A DNA stretch of 64,000 bases from Candidatus Peribacteria bacterium (GTDB lineage Bacteria > Patescibacteriota > Gracilibacteria > UBA1369 > 2-02-FULL-48-14). The stretch spans positions 142,291 through 206,290 of the forward strand of contig CALQZQ010000003.1 in NCBI GenBank assembly GCA_943349825.1, written 5' to 3'. Numbering within the stretch: position 1 is the stretch's first letter; each line of letters opens with the position of its first letter. Below are positions 34,274-42,055 of the stretch, piece after piece. The notes beneath the pieces were generated by a model that had not been told where the DNA came from, ran no database searches, and saw nothing but the letters and a program-made list of their open reading frames with translations. Made by a program: the position numbers and the translations under genes.

Positions 34274-36567
34274 CTTCAGGTGAATTCCAAGACCGGCTCC
34301 GCAAAGCGGACGAACTGCGCAAAATGGGAATCAATCCCTACCCTTCGCGTTTTGAAAGCAAGCACAGCATTCTCGACGCGCAAAAACTCGGCGAGGTGAA
34401 ACTGCGCACCGTGGAAGAAATCAATGAAAAGCCCAAAGCGAGCGTCACCATCCGTGGTCGCCTCATGACCCTGCGCGAACACGGCCGCCTGGCCTTTGCA
34501 AACCTCAAAGACTTCAGCGGCACGATTCAAATCTGCTTCATGGAAGGCATCCTCGGCAAAGAACCCTACAAACTCCTCCGCAAACTAGACATGGGCGATT
34601 TTGTAGGTTGCACCGGCGAACTCTTCATGACCAAACACGGTCAACTCACATTGCTCATCAAAGAGTGGACGCTGCTCGGCAAAACCCTGCGCCCGCTGCC
34701 CGAAAAATGGCACGGCATCGAAGATCAGGAAACCAAGTATCGCCAACGCTACCTGGATTTGATCATGAACGAAGAAACCATGCAGCGCTTCCTCGTGCGC
34801 ACGCGACTCATCGACGCCATTCGCAGTTACCTCAACTCGCACAGTTTCATTGAAGTAGAAACTCCGGTGCTGGCTTCCTTGGCTTCCGGAGCCACAGCCC
34901 GTCCCTTCACTACTCACCACAACGCTTTGGACCTTGATGTCTACTTGCGCATCGCCCCAGAACTTTATTTGAAGCGCCTCATCGCTGGTGGGTTTGAACG
35001 CGTCTACGAATTCGCCAAATGCTTCCGCAACGAAGGCATGGATCCTTCACACCTGCAAGAGTTCACCATGCTCGAATACTACGGTGCCTATTGGAACTAC
35101 GAAGACAACATGGATTTTACGGAAGGCATGATCCGCTTCCTCATCAAAGAACTCATGGGCACCACAAAGCTGGAAATCAAATCCCGCGACGGCGAAATGG
35201 TGGAAGTGGACTTCGGCCCCAAATGGCCTCGCCTCGATTTTGCCACGCTGATTGAAAAAGATTGCGGCATCAAAATCTACGATTTCGCGGACGACGCCCC
35301 CGCCCTGCGCACCGCCATCAAAAAGAAAAAAATCGTCTTCGAAGACATGGACCAAATGGGCTACGGAAATCTCTGCGATTACCTCTACAAAAAAGTCAGC
35401 CGCCCTCACCTGGTGCAGCCCTGCTTCGTCATCAACCATCCCACCAGCATGAAGCCCCTCGCTCGCCGTAACGACGAGCACCCCTACATGTGCGAAAGCT
35501 TCCAGCTCCTTGTGAACACTTGGGAAGTCGTGAACGCCTACAGTGAGATCGTGGATCCCGTGGATCAAGAAGCCCGCTTCGTGGAACAAGCCCTCGCCCA
35601 GTCCGGCGGCGATTTGGAGGCCATGGAAATGGACGTCGGGTTCATCCGCGCCATGCAGCACGGCATGCCCCCCATCTCCGGAAACGGCATGGGCATCGAC
35701 CGCCTCATGACCCTCATCACCGGCCAAGACAACCTCCGCGACCTGGTGCTCTTCCCGCTCATGCGTCCCACGGACGAAGACCTTCAGGAAGAAAAAGTGC
35801 TGAGAAAACAGGCAGCAAAAAAGGCGGGAGTAAAACCAAAAAAGAAAAATACCAAAAAATCAGGCCAGTTCATGATTGATGAGGATATTTTCGACAAATA
35901 TCCCTCCCTCACCATAGGGCTGGTGGTCGCAAAGGGAATAGACAACCATGGCGAAAGTAAAGAATTGCTCAGCATGCTTTCTGAAGAAGCTCAACGAATC
36001 CAATCGGCCTACGACTTGGAAACACTCAAGGAAGATCCTAAAATCAGCGCCTGGAGAAAAGCCTACGAAGCCTTTGGAGCCAAACCCAAAAAACACAGCT
36101 GCTCAGTGGAAAATCTTTACCGAATGATTCTGGAAGGAGTGAAACTCAAGCACATCAATAAAGTAGTAGACCTATACAATGTCATTTCCCTCAAACACAT
36201 GGTCCCCTTGGGAGGAGACGATACGGATAAAGTCGAGGGGAATATTGTTTTGCGTTTCGCCGATGGAGACGAACCCTTCATTCGCCTCAATGCAGAGGAG
36301 GTAGACCACCCGGAAAAGGGAGAAGTGATTTACAGCGATAGCAAAGAAGTCCTGTGCCGACGCTGGAACTGGCGTGAGTGCGATAAATCCAAAATGACCG
36401 AAGACACGAAAAATCTCACTCTAGTGGTGGAAGCATTGCCACCGGTGACTGGGAAAGAAGTGCAAAAAATCGTGGAAGAACTGGCAGAATTGATTAAGAA
36501 GTATTGCGGCGGAGAAATCTCCATGCACATCTTAAACGACGAAAATCCGGAAGCAGAGATTTTATAA
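34270..36567 (+). CDS. lysS: Lysyl-tRNA synthetase fused to a C-terminal B3/4 domain
   Basis: 765 residues. Residues 1-515 form a class II LysRS: OB-fold anticodon-binding domain (VTIRGRLMTLREHGRLAFANLKDFSG), motif 2 (YEFAKCFRNEGMDPSHLQEFTMLE) and motif 3 (GNGMGIDRLMTLITGQ). A lysine-rich linker (about 516-535) leads to residues 540-765, which read as a B3/4 domain (FDKYPSLTIGLVVAKGIDN, CSVENLYRMI, VVDLYNVISLKHMVPLGGDD). This domain corrects mischarged tRNA in PheRS beta and also occurs alone. Fusion to LysRS suggests editing or tRNA handling in cis. The AlaX deacylase gene follows by 11 nt. Confidence 0.93.
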   Translation: MTSGEFQDRLRKADELRKMGINPYPSRFESKHSILDAQKLGEVKLRTVEEINEKPKASVTIRGRLMTLREHGRLAFANLKDFSGTIQICFMEGILGKEPYKLLRKLDMGDFVGCTGELFMTKHGQLTLLIKEWTLLGKTLRPLPEKWHGIEDQETKYRQRYLDLIMNEETMQRFLVRTRLIDAIRSYLNSHSFIEVETPVLASLASGATARPFTTHHNALDLDVYLRIAPELYLKRLIAGGFERVYEFAKCFRNEGMDPSHLQEFTMLEYYGAYWNYEDNMDFTEGMIRFLIKELMGTTKLEIKSRDGEMVEVDFGPKWPRLDFATLIEKDCGIKIYDFADDAPALRTAIKKKKIVFEDMDQMGYGNLCDYLYKKVSRPHLVQPCFVINHPTSMKPLARRNDEHPYMCESFQLLVNTWEVVNAYSEIVDPVDQEARFVEQALAQSGGDLEAMEMDVGFIRAMQHGMPPISGNGMGIDRLMTLITGQDNLRDLVLFPLMRPTDEDLQEEKVLRKQAAKKAGVKPKKKNTKKSGQFMIDEDIFDKYPSLTIGLVVAKGIDNHGESKELLSMLSEEAQRIQSAYDLETLKEDPKISAWRKAYEAFGAKPKKHSCSVENLYRMILEGVKLKHINKVVDLYNVISLKHMVPLGGDDTDKVEGNIVLRFADGDEPFIRLNAEEVDHPEKGEVIYSDSKEVLCRRWNWRECDKSKMTEDTKNLTLVVEALPPVTGKEVQKIVEELAELIKKYCGGEISMHILNDENPEAEIL

Positions 36568-36578
36568 ACCCCACTCGC

Positions 36579-37307
36579 ATGGAACCCACCCGCCTGCTCT
36601 ACATGGAAGACATGGCAGCCCTTGAAGGGACGGCGACTGTTCAGGAAGTCGTGGACCTCGAAGGCAAAACCATTGTTTTTCTCGACCAAACTTTGTTTTA
36701 CGCCCAAGGCGGTGGCCAGCCCTACGACAAAGGCAGCATCACCACCGACTCCGCCACGTTTGAAGTGGAAGAAGTCCGCTACATGGACGGCATGATCAAA
36801 CACATCGGGCATTTCACCAGCGGCCGCTTCGCTTCCGGCGACGCCGTGCAGCTTCACGTAGAACCCGTGCGCCGCGCGCTTCACCGCAGACTGCATTCCG
36901 GCGGTCACGTGGTGGACCTCGCGCTCAAACGCCTCGACATTCCTTGGATTCCCGGCAAAGGCTACCACTTCCCGGACGGTCCCTACGTGGAATACGCCGG
37001 CAGCCTCGGCGACCAAGACCGCGACGCCCTCCGCGCCGAAATCGAAAAAGCCTGCAACGACATCATCGCGGAAAACATCACGACCCGCATCGAATTCGTG
37101 GACGCAGACGAACTGCAAAAACGCGGCTTCGCGATTCCACCCACGCTCGCGCCCGGCAAACCCCTGCGCATCGTTTACTACGGCGACTTTGGCGTTCCTT
37201 GCGGCGGCACCCACGTCAGCGAGCTCGCCGACCTTCGCTCCATGACCATCCGCAAACTCAAGCCCGAAGGGGGCAACATTCGCGTGGCGTATGACGTGGA
37301 ACGCTAG
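36579..37307 (+). CDS. Alanyl-tRNA editing protein (AlaX-like)
   Basis: 242 residues. Matches the editing domain of AlaRS: LDQTLFYAQGGGQPYDKG, HRRLHSGGHVVDLAL (zinc HxxxH), and VPCGGTHVSEL (zinc Cys and His). These trans-editing enzymes hydrolyse Ser- or Gly-tRNA(Ala). ATG 36579 gives the usual N-terminus; TATAAA (36563-36568) lies at the end of lysS, so it may have its own near-leaderless transcript besides the lysS operon. Confidence 0.9.
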   Translation: MEPTRLLYMEDMAALEGTATVQEVVDLEGKTIVFLDQTLFYAQGGGQPYDKGSITTDSATFEVEEVRYMDGMIKHIGHFTSGRFASGDAVQLHVEPVRRALHRRLHSGGHVVDLALKRLDIPWIPGKGYHFPDGPYVEYAGSLGDQDRDALRAEIEKACNDIIAENITTRIEFVDADELQKRGFAIPPTLAPGKPLRIVYYGDFGVPCGGTHVSELADLRSMTIRKLKPEGGNIRVAYDVER

Positions 37308-37333
37308 ACGGGAAGATTTTTATTGCCAAACAA

Positions 37334-37349
37334 CCCCACGTGGGGTTGC
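37334..37349. repeat. Repeat B, second copy of CCCCACGTGGGG-TTGC
   Basis: Same 12-bp palindrome plus TTGC as at 7366-7380, again in the gap after a gene and followed by TCAAAAC. Confidence 0.6.
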
Positions 37350-37381
37350 TTCAAAACATTTTTGCAGGAGTCAAATAAGCG

Positions 37382-37387
37382 TACAAT
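37382..37387 (+). promoter_or_regulatory. -10 box of the M23 lipoprotein gene
   Basis: TACAAT ends 6 nt before the AUA start at 37394. An in-frame TAA at 37376-37378 excludes any start further upstream. The -35 region is weak. Confidence 0.6.
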
Positions 37388-37393
37388 AAAACT

Positions 37394-38002
37394 ATAAAAA
37401 TCTACCTGGCCATCCTCGCCCTTTTGCTGACCCTCACCGGCTGCGCTTCGCCAACCTCAACTGTGCCGGCAACCACTCCCGAACCCGCCGCCACCCTCGC
37501 CTACCCCATCGCCGACTTTCCCGCGCGTGTCACACTCAAACCTTTCGCCATTTACATCACGCCGGCCACTTCGCCCGTGCAACCCGAACGCTTCACCGGC
37601 TACCACTGCGGCGCCGATGCCGAAACCACCACGGAAGAAACCGACACGGAAATTCCCGTCGTCGCGATTGCAGACGGAACCGTGGTTCTCGCTCGCAGCG
37701 CCACTGGTTACGGCGGAGTCCTCGTGCTCCAAGTGACCATCGAAGACGAAACCTACACCGCCCTCTACGGACACCTCAACATAGACTCCTTCACTGTTCA
37801 AGTCGGCGACACCGTAACGGTTGGTCAAGAGCTCGCCCTCCTCGGCGCGCCCTACTCCACGGAAACCGACGGCGAACGCAAACACTTGCACTTTGGCCTG
37901 CATCCCGGCACCGCCATCGACATCCACGGCTACGTGCAAAGCGAAGCCGAACTGGAAAACTGGATAGACCCCGTTGCATTCTTCGAAGCGCGTGGCTTAT
38001 AG
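37394..38002 (+). CDS. M23 (LytM) family peptidase lipoprotein, predicted AUA start
   Basis: 202 residues. Reading from ATA 37394 gives (M)KIYLAILALLLTLTGC, a textbook lipoprotein signal with lipobox LTGC; there is no in-frame ATG, and an in-frame TAA (37376-37378) closes the frame upstream. The mature domain is a LytM beta-barrel: YHCGADAE (HxxxD zinc pair), GHLNIDSF, VGDTVTVGQELALLG and HLHFGLHPG. This peptidase type cuts peptidoglycan cross-bridges or activates amidases. Starting instead at TTG 37424 would destroy the signal peptide. Leaderless promoter. Confidence 0.88.
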   Translation: MKIYLAILALLLTLTGCASPTSTVPATTPEPAATLAYPIADFPARVTLKPFAIYITPATSPVQPERFTGYHCGADAETTTEETDTEIPVVAIADGTVVLARSATGYGGVLVLQVTIEDETYTALYGHLNIDSFTVQVGDTVTVGQELALLGAPYSTETDGERKHLHFGLHPGTAIDIHGYVQSEAELENWIDPVAFFEARGL

Positions 38003-38003
38003 T
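37974..38003 (+). promoter_or_regulatory. Leaderless promoter of the DUF4012 gene
   Basis: TTGCAT (37974-37979), 18 nt, TATAGT (37998-38003), located in the 3' end of the M23 gene. Start at 38010 equals the ATG. Confidence 0.65.
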
Positions 38004-38009
38004 AGCCCC

Positions 38010-39881
38010 ATGTACGACCGCTCCTACGGCACCAGCGCTTACCGCCCCGACCCCGAATTCCAAAGGCCGGCATCCAAACACGCCCCTCAACAGCACCACG
38101 CGTCAAAGCCGAGCGCTCCCCTGAGCCGTCGAAAAAAAATCCTTTACGCCTTAGCCGCGCTCGCTGCGCTCGCGCTTTTCCTCCTCTACCAATTCCTCGG
38201 CGACTTCGGCTTCCTCCTTTTCCGCACGCCTTCACTGACAGGTTTCCCCTTCGGCACCCGCACCTACCTCGTCCTCTTCCAAAACAACTACGAACTTCGC
38301 CCCACCGGCGGCTTCATTTCCAACTACGGCGTGCTCACCTTCAGCCACGGCATCTACACGGGCATCGATTTCCATGATGTCTACGGCGACATAGACAATC
38401 ACGATTACGTCGAGCCCCCGCTCATCCTCTCTACCCTCTTGCAAGGCAACGGCTACAGCAGCGACAATTTCCGCGACGCCAACTTCGATCCCGATTTCAA
38501 CCTCACCAAAGAAAAACTCATTGAGTTTTATTCCATGGCTTACCCCGACCAAAGCGTGGACGGCGTGCTGGCCGTAGATTTCAGCTTCCTCGAACAATTC
38601 GTAGGCATGTATGACCCGCTCACGGTGGACGGCCAAACCCTCACGCAGCAAAATCTTTTTGAAACCCTTTCGTCCCTCGCTTCAGACATCGATCGTCACA
38701 ACACGACCGCCCTCGCCGAGCGCAAAGACATCGCCACGCCGTTGATGAAAACCCTCATCGGGAAAACCCTTATCTTTCCTTGGCGCATCCATGGATTCCT
38801 GACCCTCCTCGCCCAGGGCTTCAATGAAAAACACGTGCTCGCCAGCTTCAACTCCAGCGGCCTTGCGGATTCCTTCAGCAGTCGCAATTGGGATGGCGCT
38901 CTGCCTCAATCCGACATGGGCGATTTCCTCGCCGTGAACGAAGGCAACTACGGCGGCATGAAAAGCGACCGCTACATCACACGAGACGTCACTTACGACA
39001 TTTCCGTGGGCAGCCGTCGCGACGTCATCGGCAATCCGGTGCTCACCGCCACCACGACCGTCACGCTCACCCACAACGGCAGCTACAACATTCCCTTGAG
39101 CGGCGACTACACCGGCTACCTCCGCACCATGATTCCCAAAAGTTCCAAAATCCTCACGGGAGGCACCGTCACCGAAGATCGCGACGACGTCTACGTGCTG
39201 GGCGAAATCGTTCGCCTCAAACCCGGCGAATCCGTCACGTATACCTACACTTACGAACTCCCCGAATACGTCTGGAACAACGGCACTTACTATTTGCATC
39301 TGCACAAACAACCCGGCACCGAGGGCGATTACTACCGCGTCACCGTCCACAGCCCCACAGACACCAGCCTCGAAGCGCCCCTCATGACCGTGCGTGAAAA
39401 CACCGCCACCTTCGACGCCCACCTCACCGAGGACATGAACCTTTCCTTCGCCATGATTGCGGACAACCTTGCTCCTCGTATCGTTGCCCACGAAATCACG
39501 AACATGAACCAAATCACGCTCGTCTTCAACGAACCCCTGAACATAGACACTGCCGGCGACCCGATGAACTACAAAGTCATCGATCTGGATGAAACCGACG
39601 CCGGCACCACAGACGCCGTCAGCGTGATCGGCGTAACGGTGGACGGCGCCGCCGTGATCCTCACCACTTCCGGCATGACCAGCCAAGAAGCCGAATACTA
39701 CAGCATCACTCTCCAAGGCCTCACCGACGCTGCCGGCAACTTGATCAACCCCAGCCCCCGTGACGTGACCGTGGTGCAAAGACTCGAAGGATTCACAGAA
39801 GTCATCGTTGAAGCGGCGACGGAAGAAACCCTTGAAGAAACTGTGGAAGAACCAGTGGTCGAAACATCGGCAAATCCTTAA
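38010..39881 (+). CDS. DUF4012 membrane protein with C-terminal Ig-like domain
   Basis: 623 residues. A disordered Pro/His-rich cytoplasmic start (about 1-48), one helix (about 51-67), then a large extracytoplasmic DUF4012 domain (LVLFQNNYELRPTGGFISNYG, SVDGVLAVDFSFLEQFV, AVNEGNYGGMKSDRYITRDV). Residues about 500-590 form a bacterial Ig-like (Big_5/SbsA) unit (ITLVFNEPLNIDTA...YSITLQGLTDAAGN), followed by an acidic Glu/Thr tail. DUF4012 proteins are common in Patescibacteria surfaces; function unknown. Confidence 0.88.
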   Translation: MYDRSYGTSAYRPDPEFQRPASKHAPQQHHASKPSAPLSRRKKILYALAALAALALFLLYQFLGDFGFLLFRTPSLTGFPFGTRTYLVLFQNNYELRPTGGFISNYGVLTFSHGIYTGIDFHDVYGDIDNHDYVEPPLILSTLLQGNGYSSDNFRDANFDPDFNLTKEKLIEFYSMAYPDQSVDGVLAVDFSFLEQFVGMYDPLTVDGQTLTQQNLFETLSSLASDIDRHNTTALAERKDIATPLMKTLIGKTLIFPWRIHGFLTLLAQGFNEKHVLASFNSSGLADSFSSRNWDGALPQSDMGDFLAVNEGNYGGMKSDRYITRDVTYDISVGSRRDVIGNPVLTATTTVTLTHNGSYNIPLSGDYTGYLRTMIPKSSKILTGGTVTEDRDDVYVLGEIVRLKPGESVTYTYTYELPEYVWNNGTYYLHLHKQPGTEGDYYRVTVHSPTDTSLEAPLMTVRENTATFDAHLTEDMNLSFAMIADNLAPRIVAHEITNMNQITLVFNEPLNIDTAGDPMNYKVIDLDETDAGTTDAVSVIGVTVDGAAVILTTSGMTSQEAEYYSITLQGLTDAAGNLINPSPRDVTVVQRLEGFTEVIVEAATEETLEETVEEPVVETSANP

Positions 39882-39883
39882 AC

Positions 39884-39934
39884 GGCTTTCCTAAGACGCA
39901 AATCAGCCCTAAAAGTCTGTGCGCACAGACTTTT
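39884..39934. repeat. Repeat A, copy 1, with a bidirectional terminator
   Basis: GGCTTTCCTAAG, about 15 nt, then the perfect 24-bp palindrome AAAAGTCTGTGC-GCACAGACTTTT (39911-39934). It lies between convergent genes and has T-runs on both strands, so it can end transcription in both directions. The element recurs at 41066-41115. Confidence 0.75.
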
Positions 39935-40397
39935 ATAATGGTTTTTCCATCAAGTAAACGGTCATCGAAACAGAGTCATTCAGCGGGTGACGACTTCTTT
40001 TTAGTATTTTGAAGCCCAGTTTCTCGTAGAAAGGCTTTGCATTTTTGCTTGCGATGCAGTCAAGGTTTCTAACGCCCCATTTCCGAGCCCTTGCTTCCAG
40101 TTTTTGCATGAGCGCTGTACTCACCCCTCTTCCCACAAAATCCTTGTGGACATAGACCCCACCAATGCGACCCTCTTTACTAACATTCCCATAGCCAACA
40201 ATTTTAGCATCCTCTAGGGCAGTATAGCGCGCCCAATCAGGGTGAACTTTTCTGTAGTGAGCTACAGTGGTTGAACCACTCCACAGTTTTATCACTTCAG
40301 GAGAGTAGGCATTTTTTGCGTAAGAGCGAATCACTCCGCGTCTTATTTTAGCCAATTCAGTGGCGTCTTCTATTTTTGCCTTTCGAATGTAGAGCAT
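39933..40397 (-). CDS. GNAT family N-acetyltransferase
   Basis: 154 residues. YIRKAKIEDATELAKIRR (strand 1/helix 1), KIVGYGNV, GGVYVHKDFVGRGVSTALMQKLEARARKWG (acetyl-CoA motif A) and AKPFYEKLGFKILKR (motif B). Substrate unknown. Its ATG (40397) is 7 nt after TAATAT (40404-40409), and the divergent S51 peptidase has a matching arrangement. Confidence 0.88.
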   Translation of the reverse strand: MLYIRKAKIEDATELAKIRRGVIRSYAKNAYSPEVIKLWSGSTTVAHYRKVHPDWARYTALEDAKIVGYGNVSKEGRIGGVYVHKDFVGRGVSTALMQKLEARARKWGVRNLDCIASKNAKPFYEKLGFKILKRSRHPLNDSVSMTVYLMEKPL

Positions 40398-40403
40398 GGT
40401 CGG

Positions 40404-40425
40404 ATATTAACACATCAGGTAAACT
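40404..40425. promoter_or_regulatory. Divergent leaderless -10 boxes
   Basis: Minus-strand TAATAT (40409-40404) is 6 nt from ATG 40397; plus-strand TAAACT (40420-40425) is 6 nt from ATG 40432. Both genes are predicted leaderless from a 34-nt intergenic gap. Confidence 0.65.
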
Positions 40426-40431
40426 TTGTTT

Positions 40432-41064
40432 ATGAAGCTCTACCTCTCTTCCTACAAACTCGGGAACGAAACCGAAACCCTCAAAAGCTGGCTCGAGCCA
40501 ACTCACAAGAAGGTAGGCTATATTGCCAACGCCTTCGATTTCACAAACATGCCGCCCGAAAACCGCGCGAAGCACATGGAGTTTGACATGAACGAGTTAA
40601 AAGCTCTGGGCTTCACCGTGGAAGTCCTCGACCTTCGCGACTACTTCGATCAAAAAGACCGCCTGCGCGAAAAACTAAAAACCCTGGACATGCTCTGGAT
40701 CAGCGGAGGCAATACTTTTGTGCTGCGTGCCGCAATGCGCCTCTCTGGTTTTGACGAACTCATCCTCGAACTCCGCGAACGCGACGATTTTATCTACGGC
40801 GGCTACAGTGCCGCTTGTTGCGTCCTCTCCCCCAGCCTGAAAGGCCTCCAAATCGTCGACGATCCCTACAACTTTCCCTACCCACAAATTCAGGAGCCCA
40901 TTTGGGAAGGTCTAGGTCTGATCGACTACGCTTTTCTTCCCCACTTCGATTCCGATCACCCCGAATCCGCCGACATAGACAAAGAAGTGGCCTACTGCAC
41001 CGAAAACAAAATCCCCTTCAAAACCGTGAGGGATGGAGAAGTGGTGCTGGTAGAGCGAGCGTAA
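40432..41064 (+). CDS. Peptidase S51 family (dipeptidase E-like)
   Basis: 210 residues. Flavodoxin-like fold with VGYIANAFDF, MLWISGGNTFVLRAAMR and the nucleophile elbow YGGYSAACCVLSP (family usually G-x-S-A-G; the Ser is retained but the following Gly is Ala), then FLPHFDSDHPESADI. Related to aspartyl dipeptidase PepE and cyanophycinase. Cytoplasmic. Substrate uncertain given the altered elbow. Confidence 0.85.
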   Translation: MKLYLSSYKLGNETETLKSWLEPTHKKVGYIANAFDFTNMPPENRAKHMEFDMNELKALGFTVEVLDLRDYFDQKDRLREKLKTLDMLWISGGNTFVLRAAMRLSGFDELILELRERDDFIYGGYSAACCVLSPSLKGLQIVDDPYNFPYPQIQEPIWEGLGLIDYAFLPHFDSDHPESADIDKEVAYCTENKIPFKTVRDGEVVLVERA

Positions 41065-41065
41065 A

Positions 41066-41115
41066 GGCTTTCCTAAGCCATTAAATGAAGCAAAATCTCT
41101 GTGCGCACAGACTTT
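41066..41115. repeat. Repeat A, copy 2
   Basis: GGCTTTCCTAAG (41066-41077), about 20 nt, TCTGTGCGCACAGACTTT (41098-41115). Same order and spacing as copy 1, located directly after the S51 gene stop; here the outer AAAA arm is lost, so terminator function would be weaker. Confidence 0.7.
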
Positions 41116-41134
41116 CGAACAGCTCAACAGTTAC

Positions 41135-41169
41135 CGAGTCAGTCAACTCCACCAGGTTGAGTTTTTGCC
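41135..41169. repeat. Repeat C, copy 2
   Basis: CGAGTCA, spacer, CCAGGTTGAGTTTTTGCC; resembles 7399-7429. It also contains AACTC/GAGTT arms. Not identical to copy 1. Confidence 0.4.
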
Positions 41170-41183
41170 ACGCGACAAGTTTC

Positions 41184-41212
41184 TTGCTCCTCCTCCCGGT
41201 CCACTCTAATAT
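41184..41212 (+). promoter_or_regulatory. Promoter of the 34-codon gene
   Basis: TTGCTC (41184-41189), 17 nt, TAATAT (41207-41212); start predicted at 41219, two nt before the ATA at 41221. Confidence 0.6.
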
Positions 41213-41220
41213 ACAAGCAT

Positions 41221-41325
41221 ATAGTCAAACTCATCAAACTACCGGAAGAAGAAGTTACGCCCGCCATTCGCATCGCGGCTGAAGCTGCGAAGAAAACGCC
41301 TAAGGAAAAATTACTCAACCTTTAG
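41221..41325 (+). CDS. 34-residue small protein, predicted AUA start
   Basis: The frame reads (M)VKLIKLPEEEVTPAIRIAA... and ends EKLLNL: an amphipathic, helix-prone small protein. It is flanked by a good promoter whose predicted start is 2 nt before ATA 41221 and by a strong terminator at 41341-41370, which together define a short transcription unit. No ATG, GTG or TTG is available in frame near the start. I infer AUA initiation by analogy with infC and the M23 gene. It could instead be a non-coding RNA. Confidence 0.45.
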   Translation: MVKLIKLPEEEVTPAIRIAAEAAKKTPKEKLLNL

Positions 41326-41340
41326 TCGTCGAGTACGACA

Positions 41341-41370
41341 AAAAGAACCGCCCTTTCGAGCGGTCCTTTT
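41341..41370. terminator. Bidirectional terminator
   Basis: AAAAGaACCGC pairs with GCGGTcCTTTT around CCTTTCGA. It lies between the 34-codon gene (+) and the secreted protein gene (-) and carries A/T tracts on both sides. Confidence 0.8.
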
Positions 41371-41385
41371 TGAATTTCCCCTAAA

Positions 41386-41928
41386 TTAGTAGGTCAAAGT
41401 ATTACCAGTAATAGTGGTGTTTTCGTGTTTCATAGTAAGGGTCACATTATCGGCCCCAGCGTCATCATCCAAAACAGTCACCGTGTCCATGACAACAGGG
41501 AATGTGGAAGTAGTACCTGCGCTGGCTTGAAGATCTTTCTTAAGGTAGATGGTGAACCAAGCTTGGTCGTAAGAATCTAGAGTAATAAAACCATAACCTC
41601 CTGAAGCACCCCATTGGTCGAGAATCTCAACCCGGCTTCCCACTGAAGAGATGCTGATGTCGTTGGCATCGGTGTTGAGGGTAAACATCAAAGCAGTACC
41701 GCCATAAATACTCGCCTGCTTAGTGGCAGAAGCCTTTAAGTCGAGGGCAAAAAGCTGATCACTAGCAGCAGTCACTCGAGCTCCTGAAGGACTGGTGGTG
41801 GAAAGAGACAAGGTGCCTCCCCCAACGATCCTTCCTTGTAAAAGTTCACTGGATGAACCTACCGTATAAGCTCCGGCAGCGAGCGTTACAGCGAGTACCG
41901 CTGCGAGAACCATGTGCTTTGTTTTCAT
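41386..41928 (-). CDS. Secreted protein of unknown function
   Basis: 180 residues. Signal peptide MKTKHMVLAAVLAVTLAAGAYT (hydrophobic core 7-20). The mature part is Ser/Thr/Ala-rich and beta-prone (GGGTLSLSTTSPSGARVTAA; GFITLDSYDQAWFTIYL; VTLTMKHENTTITGN), as in small surface-layer or pilus-like subunits, without a recognised family. Upstream sequence on the minus strand is very AT-rich (TATAGTAATAT), giving a promoter with an untranslated leader. Confidence 0.7.
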   Translation of the reverse strand: MKTKHMVLAAVLAVTLAAGAYTVGSSSELLQGRIVGGGTLSLSTTSPSGARVTAASDQLFALDLKASATKQASIYGGTALMFTLNTDANDISISSVGSRVEILDQWGASGGYGFITLDSYDQAWFTIYLKKDLQASAGTTSTFPVVMDTVTVLDDDAGADNVTLTMKHENTTITGNTLTY

Positions 41929-42055
41929 TTTATTTTGGTTAAAGAATGAAAATCATATTACTATAACATATTAACCCCCCCGTCAATACGCACAGACTCT
42001 TCCCAACTTCCGTCCAAACCGATACACTCCAAGTATCGCAGCCTCAAGCGCACCA

